From an uncultured Verrucomicrobiota bacterium (GTDB taxonomy: Bacteria > Verrucomicrobiota > Verrucomicrobiia > Opitutales > Seribacteraceae): a DNA stretch of 64,000 bases. Both the position numbers and the translations under genes were made by a program. The stretch is taken from the NCBI GenBank assembly GCA_902618175.1, contig CACMZN010000001.1:1-64000 (forward strand), given 5' to 3'. The stretch's first letter is position 1; the number at the start of each line of letters is the position of its first letter. Under the pieces are notes generated by a model that was given only the letters and a program-made list of their open reading frames with translations, was not told where the DNA came from and made no database searches. Positions 1-9,147 of the stretch are shown here, in pieces.

Positions 1-44
1 GGTAGAATCAAAACTAAGGTAAAGATGTCATAAATTTTATAAAT

Positions 45-1019
45 ATGAATAAATATGCTATTTTCTATTTGTTTGGATACATCAGCCTCCTGCTGACCTT
101 TGCCACTCAAGGCAAAAGCAGAAAGGTCGTTTTTTTATATGGAGCCAGAAGCCATGCTTCCGGAGACCATGAATTTCAAGCCGGTTCGCACCTGCTTGCC
201 AAGCATCTAAACGCCCAATCAGAAGTTGATGTAAACGCTATCATTCATCCCGGTTGGCCGGAAGACGAGAAAATCTTGGATGATGCAAATGCCATAGTGA
301 TCTACGCGGACGGCACTAAAGTTATTGGCAATGGATGGGCTAAAATGAATGAATTGGTTCAAAAGAATAAGGTAGGAGTCGTATTCATGCACTATGCTGT
401 GCATCCGAGCATTGAGCAGGGCGAACAATATTACCTTCCCTGGATTGGAGGATTTTTTAAGAACGGCATCTCCGTAAATCCATTCTGGCGGGCCAAGATC
501 AAACCAATGAAAGGTCACGAAACTGCTCACGGTGTCGGTCCCATTGATGCGGTGGACGAATTCTACTTCAACATCCAATACCATCCAAAGGCCTTGCCCT
601 TAGGCACCGCGACTCCCAATGAAAAAAATCTTCTAAGGGTCAACAATGTCTGGACTCGAGATGGTTTTTTGGCCAAAGGCAAAAGCCAGTCCCTACTTTG
701 GGGTATCGTAAGACCTGATGGTGGAAGAGGTATTGGTTTTACCGGAGGTCACCATCACCGGAACTGGGCTCTGGACGGATACCGACAACTAATATTGAAT
801 GCAATCGTTTGGTCGGCGGGTCTTGCGATTCCCAAAGAGGGAGTTCCCACCTATGAAGTTACCGAAGAGGAATTGAATGAAAAACTCGATGATTACGGAG
901 ACCGAACTAATTGGATCAAATTGCCCACCTTAGCAGACGTCACTTTTGAACCGGGTCCATGGATGACTCCTGAAGAACATGCGGCATCTCGGAAAAGACC
1001 CAAATCAAAAAAAAAGTAA
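45..1019 (+). CDS. Secreted ThuA-like (GATase1-like fold) protein
   Basis: The 324-residue protein begins with a hydrophobic N-terminus (residues 4-22) that looks like a signal peptide, so it is probably exported. The ThuA-like pattern is visible: an early segment with GDHEFQAG, a HPGWP stretch, a strand GVVFMHYAVH in the nucleophile-elbow region, and a late FTGGHHHRNW histidine cluster. ThuA-like proteins in PVC bacteria usually occur with DUF1080 proteins and sugar-degradation genes, and a DUF1080 gene follows 79 bp downstream. The family is linked to trehalose or keto-sugar use, but the reaction here cannot be read from sequence. The tail is Lys-rich. The family call is firm; the substrate is unknown. 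Confidence 0.85.
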   Translation: MNKYAIFYLFGYISLLLTFATQGKSRKVVFLYGARSHASGDHEFQAGSHLLAKHLNAQSEVDVNAIIHPGWPEDEKILDDANAIVIYADGTKVIGNGWAKMNELVQKNKVGVVFMHYAVHPSIEQGEQYYLPWIGGFFKNGISVNPFWRAKIKPMKGHETAHGVGPIDAVDEFYFNIQYHPKALPLGTATPNEKNLLRVNNVWTRDGFLAKGKSQSLLWGIVRPDGGRGIGFTGGHHHRNWALDGYRQLILNAIVWSAGLAIPKEGVPTYEVTEEELNEKLDDYGDRTNWIKLPTLADVTFEPGPWMTPEEHAASRKRPKSKKK

Positions 1020-1098
1020 AAATAACACCTTCTTCCTTCCCGAACACACCCTGTTAATTGCTTTTTAGCTACCAACCCATCCAACCAAACCGATTAAT

Positions 1099-1785
1099 AT
1101 GTTAAGAGTATTCAGTCTTTCTTCTTTTCTTTTGGGCGTCTTTGCTCTTGAAGCGGCACATCACAAATCTGATGAAGTGAAAATCATCTTTGACGGAAAA
1201 ACTCTAGATGGGTGGACCCAGTTAAACGGGAGTGCCAGCTATCGAGTGGAAAAGGGTGCCATTGTTGGCAAGACCAATGAAGGCAGTCCCAATTCCTTCC
1301 TTTGCTCTATTGAGCTTTATGAAAATTTTGAACTTCAATTTGAAGTCAAATTGATCAACGACGAATTAAACTCTGGCGTGCAAATTCGTTCCAACACTCG
1401 TGAACTTACCAAAAAGGAGAAAGCTCGAGGATTTAAGAAAGGCCGTGTCAACGGTCCCCAGATTGAGATCGAGGCAACGAAAGAAAATGGGGCTGAATCC
1501 GGCTATGTTTACGGTGAAGCGTGCGGAGGATGGATGACCCCAAAGGAAGATCTGAAGCCCCATAAACACTTTCTAAACGGAAAGTGGAATAAGTACCGGA
1601 TTCTAGCCAAGGGGCCTCGAATTCAAACATGGGTCAATGGCAACAAGGTGTCCGATCTCGTGGACAAGGAAAAATTCCAATCCCACCCCAAGGGATTTAT
1701 TGGTTTACAAGTTCACGGGATTAAAAAAGGAACCGGACCCTATGAAGTCGCTTGGAAGAACATAGAGATACGCGAAGTGAAGTGA
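1099..1785 (+). CDS. Secreted DUF1080 (3-keto-disaccharide hydrolase-like) protein
   Basis: The 228-residue product has a short signal peptide (residues 1-20) and the classic DUF1080 layout: IFDGKTLDGW near the N-terminus, the strand motif NSGVQIRS, GPQIEIE, a GEACGGWMTP loop, GKWNKYRI, and IGLQVHG near the end. The fold is a concanavalin-like beta sandwich. Family members act on sugars, some as 3-keto-glycoside hydrolases. It lies just downstream of the ThuA-like gene on the same strand, and the pair probably forms one extracytoplasmic sugar-processing unit. The length is normal for a single-domain member. Substrate specificity is not deducible. Confidence 0.87.
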   Translation: MLRVFSLSSFLLGVFALEAAHHKSDEVKIIFDGKTLDGWTQLNGSASYRVEKGAIVGKTNEGSPNSFLCSIELYENFELQFEVKLINDELNSGVQIRSNTRELTKKEKARGFKKGRVNGPQIEIEATKENGAESGYVYGEACGGWMTPKEDLKPHKHFLNGKWNKYRILAKGPRIQTWVNGNKVSDLVDKEKFQSHPKGFIGLQVHGIKKGTGPYEVAWKNIEIREVK

Positions 1786-1953
1786 CCGCATGACTTAGGC
1801 GAAAATCATTGCATTTCTTTTTCTTATCTCATGACTTGGTCTTCTTCCATTGATGGCTCATTACACTTAGGAGAATAGGTTCCTTTCCTTAATCATGACT
1901 AAATACACAAAGGTTTGGAAGCATATGGGTATAAGATAAGAAATACAGGACAG

Positions 1954-3903
1954 ATGGACCGAGGCATTGCATTTAAGCTCTATTTTTTCAATCTTTGGAA
2001 TAGGGTTCAGGTGACCGCTCTGAAGCCAAAATTCTTGCTTTTCGATTACCTCGCTTTGCTGATTACCATCCCACTTCTGATCTTGCCTCCCCTTACTTTT
2101 TTGGAGTTGGGTCCAAATCAGTGGAAGGAAGGATTTCTGCCTATAATCATCATTAATGCAGAAATGAAGTTTTGCGTAATCCTTGTCCTTGGATCGCTCC
2201 TAATCACAGTCTTGGGACTAAAAATCTATTTCTCCGGCAAAACTCATCACTTGCCCAGGTTTTTTATTCTAAGCGGAGGAACTTTTCTCCTATCCATATT
2301 CTTATCTACACTTTTTGCTCACAACTTGGAAAGAGCCATAGTTTCTTCCTTTCTTTGGCATCTCGTCCCACTTGGTCTGGGATTGGCTTTCCTCAATCTT
2401 AATTGGACAAAAAATAAAATTCTTTTTTTTCTCATTTTATCCGTTTTGGCAGGTGCACTTTCCTGTTCGATTACCCTTGATCAACACTACCATTGGACAG
2501 ATTGGAGTCAAAAGTTCCCCCGATTTGTTAAAAGCATTCCCGCAGGCATAGTTTACAACCATAATTTCGCAGCCGAATACCATACCCCATTAATTCCAGT
2601 ATGCTTGGGTCTCATTTTATGGACAAAAAACCTTTATCTGCGTGGAGCTTTTCTGTTCATCATGGTCTTTGGCTTCCTTCCCGCAGTTGCGTTATCCCTT
2701 GCTCGAGGAGCATGGGTCGGATTAATCGGCGGTTGTCTTGCCACCTGTATTTTCTTTGCTACTTTTCTCCATTTTAATTCGCAATCAAGCATCATCAACA
2801 AGCGAAAGGCTTACTTCTATTTATTGCCTCTGATAGCTCTTGCCTTCGCCCTTCCACTTTATGTTCTATCCTCTGATTATTGGAAGCATTCGGAAAGCGT
2901 CCAAAAGGAATCCAATACGGAAATGACTGAATTCAAGAGTATCTTTACTGATGATCTCTCGAATCCAAGTAAGCAATCAGGCGAAAATCGTCGCATTGTA
3001 ACCTGGATGGATGCTTTAAGAGGTTCTTGGTCCAAACACTTGTTGATCGGGCGAGGTTCAGATCACTTTGAAATGCATTTTCATGAATCCGCAAAGATCG
3101 CAGACAAGACCACAGGCAAAACTCTTGTTCGCTATGTCCATAATGATTTCCTCCAGATCCTTTATGAAAACGGATTGTTTGGACTTCTTGGGTTCATGGG
3201 TCTTTGGGGAAGTGCAATCTTCATGGGTTTGAAATCAGCTTTCTTTCGAGCCACCCTGTCGGATTGGAAAGCAATGGGATTACAACTCAGTTTGGTAGCC
3301 TGCCTACTTGCATTTCTAGTAGAAGCAGTCTTTGAGTTTCCCACAAAATCTCCCTGCTCGCTCTTGGTCGGATGGACTATTTGGGGATTTTCGATCTCCT
3401 TTTCCCAAAATTGTGAGATTCGAGATTCTGAAACAAATCGAAAATTCTTTCATCTAGGATCTCTTACCAGGCTTGTCGTTGGAAGCATTAGTTTGCTTTT
3501 GATCCCTCTGTCCTCAGCTATGGCGAAGAACCTTTTTTGGGGCAATCTCTACCACTATCAAGCGAAACAAGCAAGTGACTTAGGAGACTATGAAAAAAGT
3601 CTTGGCTTTCACAAAAAATCCACCCTACACACTCCTTGGCATCATAGGTCAAGAAAGTGGGAATGTTTTTTTCTGCTTACTCAAAAAAAAGATTATACGG
3701 CAGCCCTGGAATCTGCGGAAGAGACCATTCGTGTTCATCCAGGATGTTTGAATGCTCACCAATATCGCATCGGCATCCTATTCCAAAAACTAAACAAGAG
3801 GAAAGAGGCAAAAGAAGCTTTTCTTGAAATGTACCGATCTGCCCCTTATCACCCTTACACTCACAAGGAGTCCCTTAAATTCAAATCACCAAAAAGGAAG
3901 TGA
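1954..3903 (+). CDS. O-antigen ligase/polymerase-like membrane protein with C-terminal TPR
   Basis: This polytopic membrane protein (about 10-12 hydrophobic segments, residues about 25-520) has a Wzy/WaaL-type periplasmic region containing RYVHNDFLQILYENGLFG, typical of O-antigen ligase-family proteins. Residues about 535-640 are soluble and contain TPR-like helices (KQASDLGDYEKSL; ALESAEETIRVHPGC). The frame is open from a TTG at 1915, but the ATG at 1954 is the more likely start because the first 13 codons are polar and have no ribosome-binding site. It overlaps the next gene by 4 bp (GTGA), so the two are translationally coupled. It probably polymerises or ligates a surface glycan; whether it is ligase or polymerase cannot be told. 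Confidence 0.78.
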   Translation: MDRGIAFKLYFFNLWNRVQVTALKPKFLLFDYLALLITIPLLILPPLTFLELGPNQWKEGFLPIIIINAEMKFCVILVLGSLLITVLGLKIYFSGKTHHLPRFFILSGGTFLLSIFLSTLFAHNLERAIVSSFLWHLVPLGLGLAFLNLNWTKNKILFFLILSVLAGALSCSITLDQHYHWTDWSQKFPRFVKSIPAGIVYNHNFAAEYHTPLIPVCLGLILWTKNLYLRGAFLFIMVFGFLPAVALSLARGAWVGLIGGCLATCIFFATFLHFNSQSSIINKRKAYFYLLPLIALAFALPLYVLSSDYWKHSESVQKESNTEMTEFKSIFTDDLSNPSKQSGENRRIVTWMDALRGSWSKHLLIGRGSDHFEMHFHESAKIADKTTGKTLVRYVHNDFLQILYENGLFGLLGFMGLWGSAIFMGLKSAFFRATLSDWKAMGLQLSLVACLLAFLVEAVFEFPTKSPCSLLVGWTIWGFSISFSQNCEIRDSETNRKFFHLGSLTRLVVGSISLLLIPLSSAMAKNLFWGNLYHYQAKQASDLGDYEKSLGFHKKSTLHTPWHHRSRKWECFFLLTQKKDYTAALESAEETIRVHPGCLNAHQYRIGILFQKLNKRKEAKEAFLEMYRSAPYHPYTHKESLKFKSPKRK

Positions 3904-4685
3904 AAGTATACTCGGTCCAACTTGATGTTTCTCAAGGAAACAAATCTCTTAATCTCAAGAGAGCAAAAAAACTTATCGAAGAACACCCAATTGAGCCTCG
4001 TTCTCTCATCGTATTGCCTGAAATGTTTGGTACGGGCTTCAATTTGAATCTATCGGAAACTCTTCCCGGAGAACCATCCTTGACTGAAAATTTCTTAGGT
4101 GATTTGGCAATCTCCCATGAATCATGGGTGATTGGTGGTATGATTTCTCCCACCTCGAAGGAGAAAATGGGAGCAAACCGTGCCTTTATCTGTGATCCTT
4201 TTGGAAATGGGATAGCCCATTACGATAAAATGCATTTAATCCCAATCCTTGGAGAGGAACAAGTCCACATCAAAGGCAAGTGCATAGAAATTATCAACGT
4301 TGGACAATTTCATGTATGTCCTTTCATTTGCTATGATTTGAGATTTCCCGAAATCTTCCGAGTTGCAGCTGGTAGAGGTGCCACTCTTTTTATAGTCCTT
4401 GCATGCTGGCCTGATTCTCGCATTGAACATTGGTCGTCTCTTTTGAAGGCTCGAGCCATAGAAAATCAAGCTTACGTTGTTGGCGTCAACGCTACGGGTT
4501 CCGGTTCGGGCATGCATTACGGCGGTCAGTCCATAGTATTTGATCCAAAAGGGAATATCGTCGAATCAAGTCAAAAACATGAATGTATCTTAGAAAGTCT
4601 TCTTGACCTACAAGAATTGGTCGAGTGGAGAAGAGAATTTCCCGCCTTAACACAAATGCAATCCGATTTCCTTCAAAAACCTTAA
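3900..4685 (+). CDS. Carbon-nitrogen hydrolase (nitrilase superfamily, omega-amidase-like)
   Basis: The 261-residue enzyme shows the nitrilase triad: Glu41 in LPEMFGTGF, a Lys in YDKMHLIP, and the nucleophilic Cys in PFICYDLRFPEIFR. The LRFPE context and short length resemble the YafV/omega-amidase branch, which hydrolyses alpha-ketoglutaramate-type amides. The start is GTG at 3900, overlapping the upstream stop. It is probably cytosolic, with no signal peptide. The coupling to a glycan ligase gene has no obvious metabolic logic. The gene ends 5 bp before the convergent aldo/keto reductase gene. Confidence 0.85.
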   Translation: MKVYSVQLDVSQGNKSLNLKRAKKLIEEHPIEPRSLIVLPEMFGTGFNLNLSETLPGEPSLTENFLGDLAISHESWVIGGMISPTSKEKMGANRAFICDPFGNGIAHYDKMHLIPILGEEQVHIKGKCIEIINVGQFHVCPFICYDLRFPEIFRVAAGRGATLFIVLACWPDSRIEHWSSLLKARAIENQAYVVGVNATGSGSGMHYGGQSIVFDPKGNIVESSQKHECILESLLDLQELVEWRREFPALTQMQSDFLQKP

Positions 4686-4690
4686 AGACT

Positions 4691-5674
4691 CTAGTCACCC
4701 TCCCACAATGATTTGGGAAGGTTTATTTTTGCTAGAATTCGATCTAATTTTCGCAATTCGTTATCAGAGAATGAAATGTTTCTAACCGCCTTGACGTTTT
4801 CAAGGATTTGCTCCGAGGAACTAGCGCCTATAAGGGCACTGGTAACTGTTGAGGATTTCAACAACCAAGACAATGCCATTTGAGACAAGGTTTGTCCCCT
4901 CTCTTTCGCATGTTTGTTCAACTCCCTGATTACTTTGAGATTTTGCTCGTTAACTTCGTTTTTTCTAAGAGGCGAATTATGAATCGTGGCACGAGAACCT
5001 TCCGGAGTTCCTTCCAGATACTTATTGGTAAGAAGACCCTGGAAAAGTGGGCAAAATGCAATCACTCCCAAGCCTAAATCGATACAGGTACTCAAAAGTT
5101 TCTTTTCAACCCATCGATTCAACATGGAGTAATTGGGTTGATGAATCGCAAGTGGGGAAAATCCTCTTTCGTTGCAAATATTAACGGCATCCATCGTCGA
5201 CTTGGTTGAATAACTGCTAATGCCGACGTAAAGAGCTTTACCCTGATAAATTGCTGAGTCCAAGGCACCCATAGTCTCATCAAGCGGAGTGTCCGAATCG
5301 AAACGATGGGAGTAGAAAATATCGAAATACTCGACTCCAACCCGTTTAAGCGATTGATCCAAACTTGCCAACAAGTGTTTTCTTGTACTCCATTCTCCAT
5401 ATGGGCCTGGCCACATATTGTAGCCTGCCTTCGAAGAAATCAGGATTTCGTCTCTTGGCAAATCCTTAAGAATCTTCCCAACGTTTATTTCAGCCGACCC
5501 GAAGGGCGGACCGTAATTATTCGCAAGATCGAAGTGGGTAATTCCTGCATCAAAAGCAGAGTAAATCATATCTCTCTGGTTTTGAGATGGAGAAGACCCA
5601 CCGAAATTATGCCAGCATCCCAAAGTAATTGCCGGTAATTTCAAGCCCCAACGGCCACATTTTCTATAATGCAT
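4691..5674 (-). CDS. Aldo/keto reductase (YghZ/Kv-beta-like)
   Basis: The 327-residue NADPH-dependent oxidoreductase has the family tetrad: Asp and Tyr in FDLANNYGPP, Lys in SSKAGYN and His in FYSHRFD. It ends with an NADPH-binding segment (SALIGASSSEQ). MWPGPYGEWSTRKHL resembles the glyceraldehyde-3-phosphate reductase (YghZ) branch. The frame is open to 5773, but residues before MHYRKCGRWGLKLP do not belong to the family, so the ATG at 5674 is chosen. Cytosolic, and probably transcribed alone. The physiological substrate is unknown. Confidence 0.86.
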   Translation of the reverse strand: MHYRKCGRWGLKLPAITLGCWHNFGGSSPSQNQRDMIYSAFDAGITHFDLANNYGPPFGSAEINVGKILKDLPRDEILISSKAGYNMWPGPYGEWSTRKHLLASLDQSLKRVGVEYFDIFYSHRFDSDTPLDETMGALDSAIYQGKALYVGISSYSTKSTMDAVNICNERGFSPLAIHQPNYSMLNRWVEKKLLSTCIDLGLGVIAFCPLFQGLLTNKYLEGTPEGSRATIHNSPLRKNEVNEQNLKVIRELNKHAKERGQTLSQMALSWLLKSSTVTSALIGASSSEQILENVKAVRNISFSDNELRKLDRILAKINLPKSLWEGD

Positions 5675-6008
5675 TCTAGCATCATATCTATCGGAATCTG
5701 GACAATAAACGCTCAACCGTAAAAATAAATACACAAAAGAAAGACAACTATCGAACAAATAGAGCTTCAACATATCCTCGATTATTCAGAAATACCTGAC
5801 TCGACTCAGATGCAAATATCTGTACCTTTAATCTTAAAGACACACACACGGATGCAAAACTTGCAATTGAATAACAAAGGAATTTTTCATAAAATCCTCG
5901 CAAAGGAATGTTTCTATGAAAAAAGAAGCCAAATCGCGTTACTTGAACACTTGTTAGAAGAAGGAATTTCCAAACTTTTCGAAATTATTACACTTGTAAG
6001 TATTTTGT
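5675..6008. other. Intergenic region, 334 bp
   Basis: This stretch lies between the start of the aldo/keto reductase gene and the end of the lipoprotein gene, both on the minus strand. It should contain the reductase promoter. No convincing RNA gene or protein gene was seen. Its one notable structure is the left arm of a 16-bp inverted repeat whose other arm lies inside the end of the lipoprotein gene; that repeat is listed separately. Confidence 0.5.
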
Positions 6009-6063
6009 TCATCGATCTTGTGACAAAAGAATTCTTCGGATTCCTTGCTTACAAGTGTAATAA
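5985..6063 (-). repeat. Perfect 16-bp inverted repeat spanning the lipoprotein stop codon
   Basis: Arms at 5985-6000 (TTATTACACTTGTAAG) and 6048-6063 (its exact reverse complement) enclose 47 bases. In the minus-strand transcript the first arm encodes residues YYTCK near the C-terminus of the lipoprotein gene (6009-6953). The stop codon lies in the loop and the second arm lies just downstream. No T-tract follows, so it is not a standard intrinsic terminator. It may stabilise the mRNA 3' end, or be the scar of a template switch. Confidence 0.6.
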
Positions 6064-6953
6064 ATGAATTTATCATGAAATACGAGAGACTCTGGGACTT
6101 CATCAGTCTCTAGAAATCCTATCTCAAATCCTTTTTTTAAATCGTAGACCCTGATATGATCTTGATTAGCAAGGGATACGTAAAGCAATCCCGTATCATC
6201 AAAAGTAAGTCCTTTCGGTTCAAATCCCAAAGGAGAAAAATCAACCAGTGTCCACGAATTTACAGGTGTCAGTTTTTCGGAAAGGTCAAAGACTACAATC
6301 CGCGCGGCATCTGGTTCAGCAGCCACAAGACGATTTCCATCTGCATTGATGCAAAGTTCTTCGACCATAACTAAATCACCATTTAAAATACCGATGTATC
6401 CTTCATTTGGTCGGAGACGGTAAATTGTCCCGGATGATGGAGAGCTGACAAACAAATCACCATATTTTCCCATAGCCAAGCCTTTTATTGTTGCAAATCG
6501 ATAACCATCGTAAGAATCAGCTAAAACTTCAAGTTTTCGAGCATCTGAAGAAATTCTTAGCAATTTTCCTGTTCCAGATTCAGCAATAAGTAATCTGTTC
6601 TTTTCATCCAAATGCAAACCTGCGGCTTTGGGGCTCCGATTTCCAACCGGGCTTACCCATTCATCCAAATCAATGAAAACCTCAGGTTTTTCATCTTTTC
6701 CAAGCCTTATTTTTCCAATCCTGCCTTCAGATTCAAAATTGTTAAAGTACATTTCTCCATTCGAATCAAAAGCAACTCCAGAAGAATGATAGGGAAGATT
6801 CCTATATGAATCCTGCAGGTTGTTTTTTGAATCAATGAAAGGAAACGTCTTGCGTAGATGAAAACCTGTTAGTCCTGTAAAAGGACTGCACCCAACAGTT
6901 CCGCAAACAAATAAAAACAAAGCAAACAGTTTTTTTTTCAAATTCATTTTCAA
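6009..6953 (-). CDS. Lipoprotein with SMP-30/NHL-type beta-propeller
   Basis: The 314-residue protein has a lipoprotein signal: positively charged MKMNLKKK, a hydrophobic core, then the lipobox CGTVGC with the lipidated Cys near residue 22. The body has repeated strands of the gluconolactonase/NHL type, such as SSGVAFDSNGEMYFNN, KAAGLHLDEKNRLLIAESGTG, IKGLAMGKYGDLFVSSP and PKGLTFDDTGLLYVSLAN, pointing to a six-bladed propeller. It is likely a membrane-anchored lactonase-like or binding protein; catalysis cannot be confirmed. The start may be the ATG at 6953 or the one two codons later. The C-terminal codons form one arm of the 16-bp inverted repeat. Confidence 0.75.
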   Translation of the reverse strand: MKMNLKKKLFALFLFVCGTVGCSPFTGLTGFHLRKTFPFIDSKNNLQDSYRNLPYHSSGVAFDSNGEMYFNNFESEGRIGKIRLGKDEKPEVFIDLDEWVSPVGNRSPKAAGLHLDEKNRLLIAESGTGKLLRISSDARKLEVLADSYDGYRFATIKGLAMGKYGDLFVSSPSSGTIYRLRPNEGYIGILNGDLVMVEELCINADGNRLVAAEPDAARIVVFDLSEKLTPVNSWTLVDFSPLGFEPKGLTFDDTGLLYVSLANQDHIRVYDLKKGFEIGFLETDEVPESLVFHDKFIYYTCKQGIRRILLSQDR

Positions 6954-7050
6954 GAAAATTCAATACTTGCAGGGATCACAAATATAACCAAATAAAAGTT
7001 CAGAGCTGTGGAGGATAATTTTTCGTGAAGCTTTATTTATTCTGGGGTCA

Positions 7051-7085
7051 TTTCACATATTGAAAGACTCATTGAGAATGTGAAA
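7051..7085. repeat. 8-bp inverted repeat upstream of the lipoprotein gene
   Basis: TTTCACAT at 7051-7058 and ATGTGAAA at 7078-7085 are exact reverse complements separated by 19 bases. They lie in the 272-bp gap between the glmS end and the lipoprotein start. The spacing would suit a dimeric regulator or a weak hairpin; no particular factor is suggested. Confidence 0.3.
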
Positions 7086-7187
7086 CTCACTAGTTAAAAG
7101 AGAAATTTATGTATGGAAGGAATTCACCTTTAGGAAGATTAAACTAAATGGCTCCATGCATTTCTCTCGAAACTTCGTTCGTCATAA

Positions 7188-7208
7188 AATGGGTAACACC
7201 TACCCATT
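7188..7208 (-). terminator. Short hairpin after glmS, possible terminator
   Basis: AATGGGTA (7188-7195) and TACCCATT (7201-7208) form an 8-bp stem with a 5-base loop, starting about 18 bp past the glmS stop. Reading on the minus strand, the stem runs into four T residues. The stem is GC-poor and the T-run short, so it would be a weak intrinsic terminator. Confidence 0.4.
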
Positions 7209-7225
7209 CATAAATTCAAACGGTA

Positions 7226-9070
7226 TCACTCCACGGTTACCGATTTCGCCAAGTTTCTAGGCTTATCGACGTCAAGACCACGCAAACGGGCAAAATGATA
7301 AGCAAATAACTGAAGAGGTAAATTTGCCAGAATTGGTCGCACCACTTCATGTGCGTCAGGTAGGCGAAAGACATCGTCAGCGGATCCCTCTGGAATCTCG
7401 ACACTTTGAGGTACAATCGCAATCACAGGACCTTTTCTAGCTTTTACCTCTTGCATATTGGCAATAGTTTTTGCAGAAAGTTCAGTCCCCTCGACCATAA
7501 AGACGGATGGACATTCGGTATTGATCAGGGCAATGGGTCCATGCTTGAGTTCTGCGGCTGGATAACCTTCCGCGTGTGCATAGGAAATCTCTTTTAGCTT
7601 CAATGCACCCTCCAATGCCACTGGATACAGACTTTGTCGTCCTAGAAAAAGCAAATGCTCGGCATTGGCGTACTTCATAGCAAGCTCACGAATTTGTTCT
7701 CCTTGCTGTAGAACCTCTGATACTAGATTAGGCAATCCGTTTAGGGCATCTACAATTGATCGACCGTCCACGGGCGAAAGATCTCGCATTCGTCCCAAGG
7801 CCAGTCCCAACATAGCGCAAAGGCATGCTTGTGAGGAAAAAGCTTTCGTCGAGGCAACTCCGATTTCAGGTCCAACCCTTTGATAAACTCCTCCGTCAGT
7901 CTCACGCGCTAATGTAGAACCTACGACATTCGTAATTCCTAACGTCAGCAATCCCTTGGTCTTCGCTTCGCGCACAGCCTCAAGCGTATCGAGCGTCTCA
8001 CCTGATTGACTCACTGCTATTACAAGTGAATTTCCAACATTCGGTGAATTCCGGTAACGAAATTCAGAGGCATGCTCAACTTCGACGGGTACGCGGGCTA
8101 GTCGTTCAATAAGGTATTCCCCGACCATGCAGGCATGACGAGCAGTTCCACAAGCTATGAAAATAATTCTGTCTAGATTTCTCAGTTCATCCTGATGGCC
8201 TTCAAGACCTCCTAATTTGGCAGTCGTACCATCATCTCCAAAACGACCTCGAAGAGTATTTCTCAAAGCCAATGGTTGTTCGAAGATTTCCTTTTCCATG
8301 AAGGAATCAAAATCTCCGAGATCAACTTCTTCTGAAATCTGATCAACTGGTTGAGTTACTGCTTGAGCTTCCTGCCCTTCCGAAGTCGTTATTCGAAAAT
8401 CAGTTCCAGTCAAAATAGCAAGTTCCCCATCCTTTAGGAAAACCGCATCCTTTGCTCGACCCACAAACGCTGAAGCATCGCTGGCAATGAAATTAGCGTC
8501 TTCTCCAAGACCCACAACGAGAGGTGAACCGCGCCGAGCTCCAATCAAAGTATTCGGATAATCCAGACAAATAACGGCTATTCCATACGCGCCACTGCAC
8601 TTGGAAAGTGCCATGCGTACTGATTCGATAAATCCATCACCATCCGACTGTAGTATCGAATAATTATATGCGATAAGATTGCAAAGCACTTCAGAATCAG
8701 TTTCCGAGGTAAATTCGATTTTCTTTTGGCTTAGAAATCTTTTTAAACTAAAGAAATTTTCGATTACGCCGTTATGAACAATTATAAATTTTCCATCATA
8801 ACTGACATGTGGATGAGTATTGGAGACAGTAACCGGTCCGTGTGTGGCCCATCTGGTGTGTGCTATGCCGAGGGAAGCCGAAGAACATTTCCTTTGAATG
8901 GATTGGGCTAAATTTCCAACTCTACCAGTTTCCCTTGCCATGAAGAATTGATGTCCTTCATGAAAAGCGACACCAGCGGAATCATACCCGCGATATTCGA
9001 GTCTTCTCAGACCATCAAGAAGCACCTCTTGCGCAACACCTTTACCGATATATCCTACAATTCCACACAT
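7226..9070 (-). CDS. glmS: Glutamine--fructose-6-phosphate aminotransferase (isomerizing)
   Basis: This 614-residue enzyme makes glucosamine-6-phosphate from fructose-6-phosphate and glutamine, the first step to UDP-GlcNAc for peptidoglycan and LPS. The N-terminal Ntn amidotransferase begins MCGIVGYIGKG with the catalytic Cys2. HTRWATHG, VVHNG-type IVHNGVIENF and SETDSEV follow in order. Two SIS sugar-isomerase domains follow from about residue 290 (FIACGTARHA; VSQSGETLDTL; EGYPAAELKHGP). The end DKPRNLAKSVTVE is the conserved GlmS C-terminus. Length is normal and the gene is monocistronic. A hairpin lies in its leader. Confidence 0.98.
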   Translation of the reverse strand: MCGIVGYIGKGVAQEVLLDGLRRLEYRGYDSAGVAFHEGHQFFMARETGRVGNLAQSIQRKCSSASLGIAHTRWATHGPVTVSNTHPHVSYDGKFIIVHNGVIENFFSLKRFLSQKKIEFTSETDSEVLCNLIAYNYSILQSDGDGFIESVRMALSKCSGAYGIAVICLDYPNTLIGARRGSPLVVGLGEDANFIASDASAFVGRAKDAVFLKDGELAILTGTDFRITTSEGQEAQAVTQPVDQISEEVDLGDFDSFMEKEIFEQPLALRNTLRGRFGDDGTTAKLGGLEGHQDELRNLDRIIFIACGTARHACMVGEYLIERLARVPVEVEHASEFRYRNSPNVGNSLVIAVSQSGETLDTLEAVREAKTKGLLTLGITNVVGSTLARETDGGVYQRVGPEIGVASTKAFSSQACLCAMLGLALGRMRDLSPVDGRSIVDALNGLPNLVSEVLQQGEQIRELAMKYANAEHLLFLGRQSLYPVALEGALKLKEISYAHAEGYPAAELKHGPIALINTECPSVFMVEGTELSAKTIANMQEVKARKGPVIAIVPQSVEIPEGSADDVFRLPDAHEVVRPILANLPLQLFAYHFARLRGLDVDKPRNLAKSVTVE

Positions 9071-9093
9071 GTTTGCCCACGATAAGATAAACC

Positions 9094-9129
9094 ATTACTT
9101 TGATCAACGAAATAGAAGTTCAAAGTAAT
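9094..9129 (-). promoter_or_regulatory. Hairpin in the glmS leader
   Basis: ATTACTTTGA (9094-9103) and TCAAAGTAAT (9120-9129) form a perfect 10-bp inverted repeat with a 16-base loop, ending 24 bp upstream of the glmS ATG. As RNA it would be a leader hairpin; as DNA it could be an operator. It does not look like the Firmicutes glmS ribozyme, which is far larger. Confidence 0.4.
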
Positions 9130-9147
9130 TATCTGTAGGAAAATCTC

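Noticed and set aside
1789..1900. Three copies of CATGACT (1789, 1830, 1894)
   Set aside because: A seven-base word in AT-rich intergenic DNA with uneven spacing is not convincing as a regulatory array.
5810..6067. Plus-strand frame of 85 codons between the reductase and lipoprotein genes
   Set aside because: It runs through the end of the lipoprotein gene and both arms of the inverted repeat, has no recognisable protein pattern and no ribosome-binding site.
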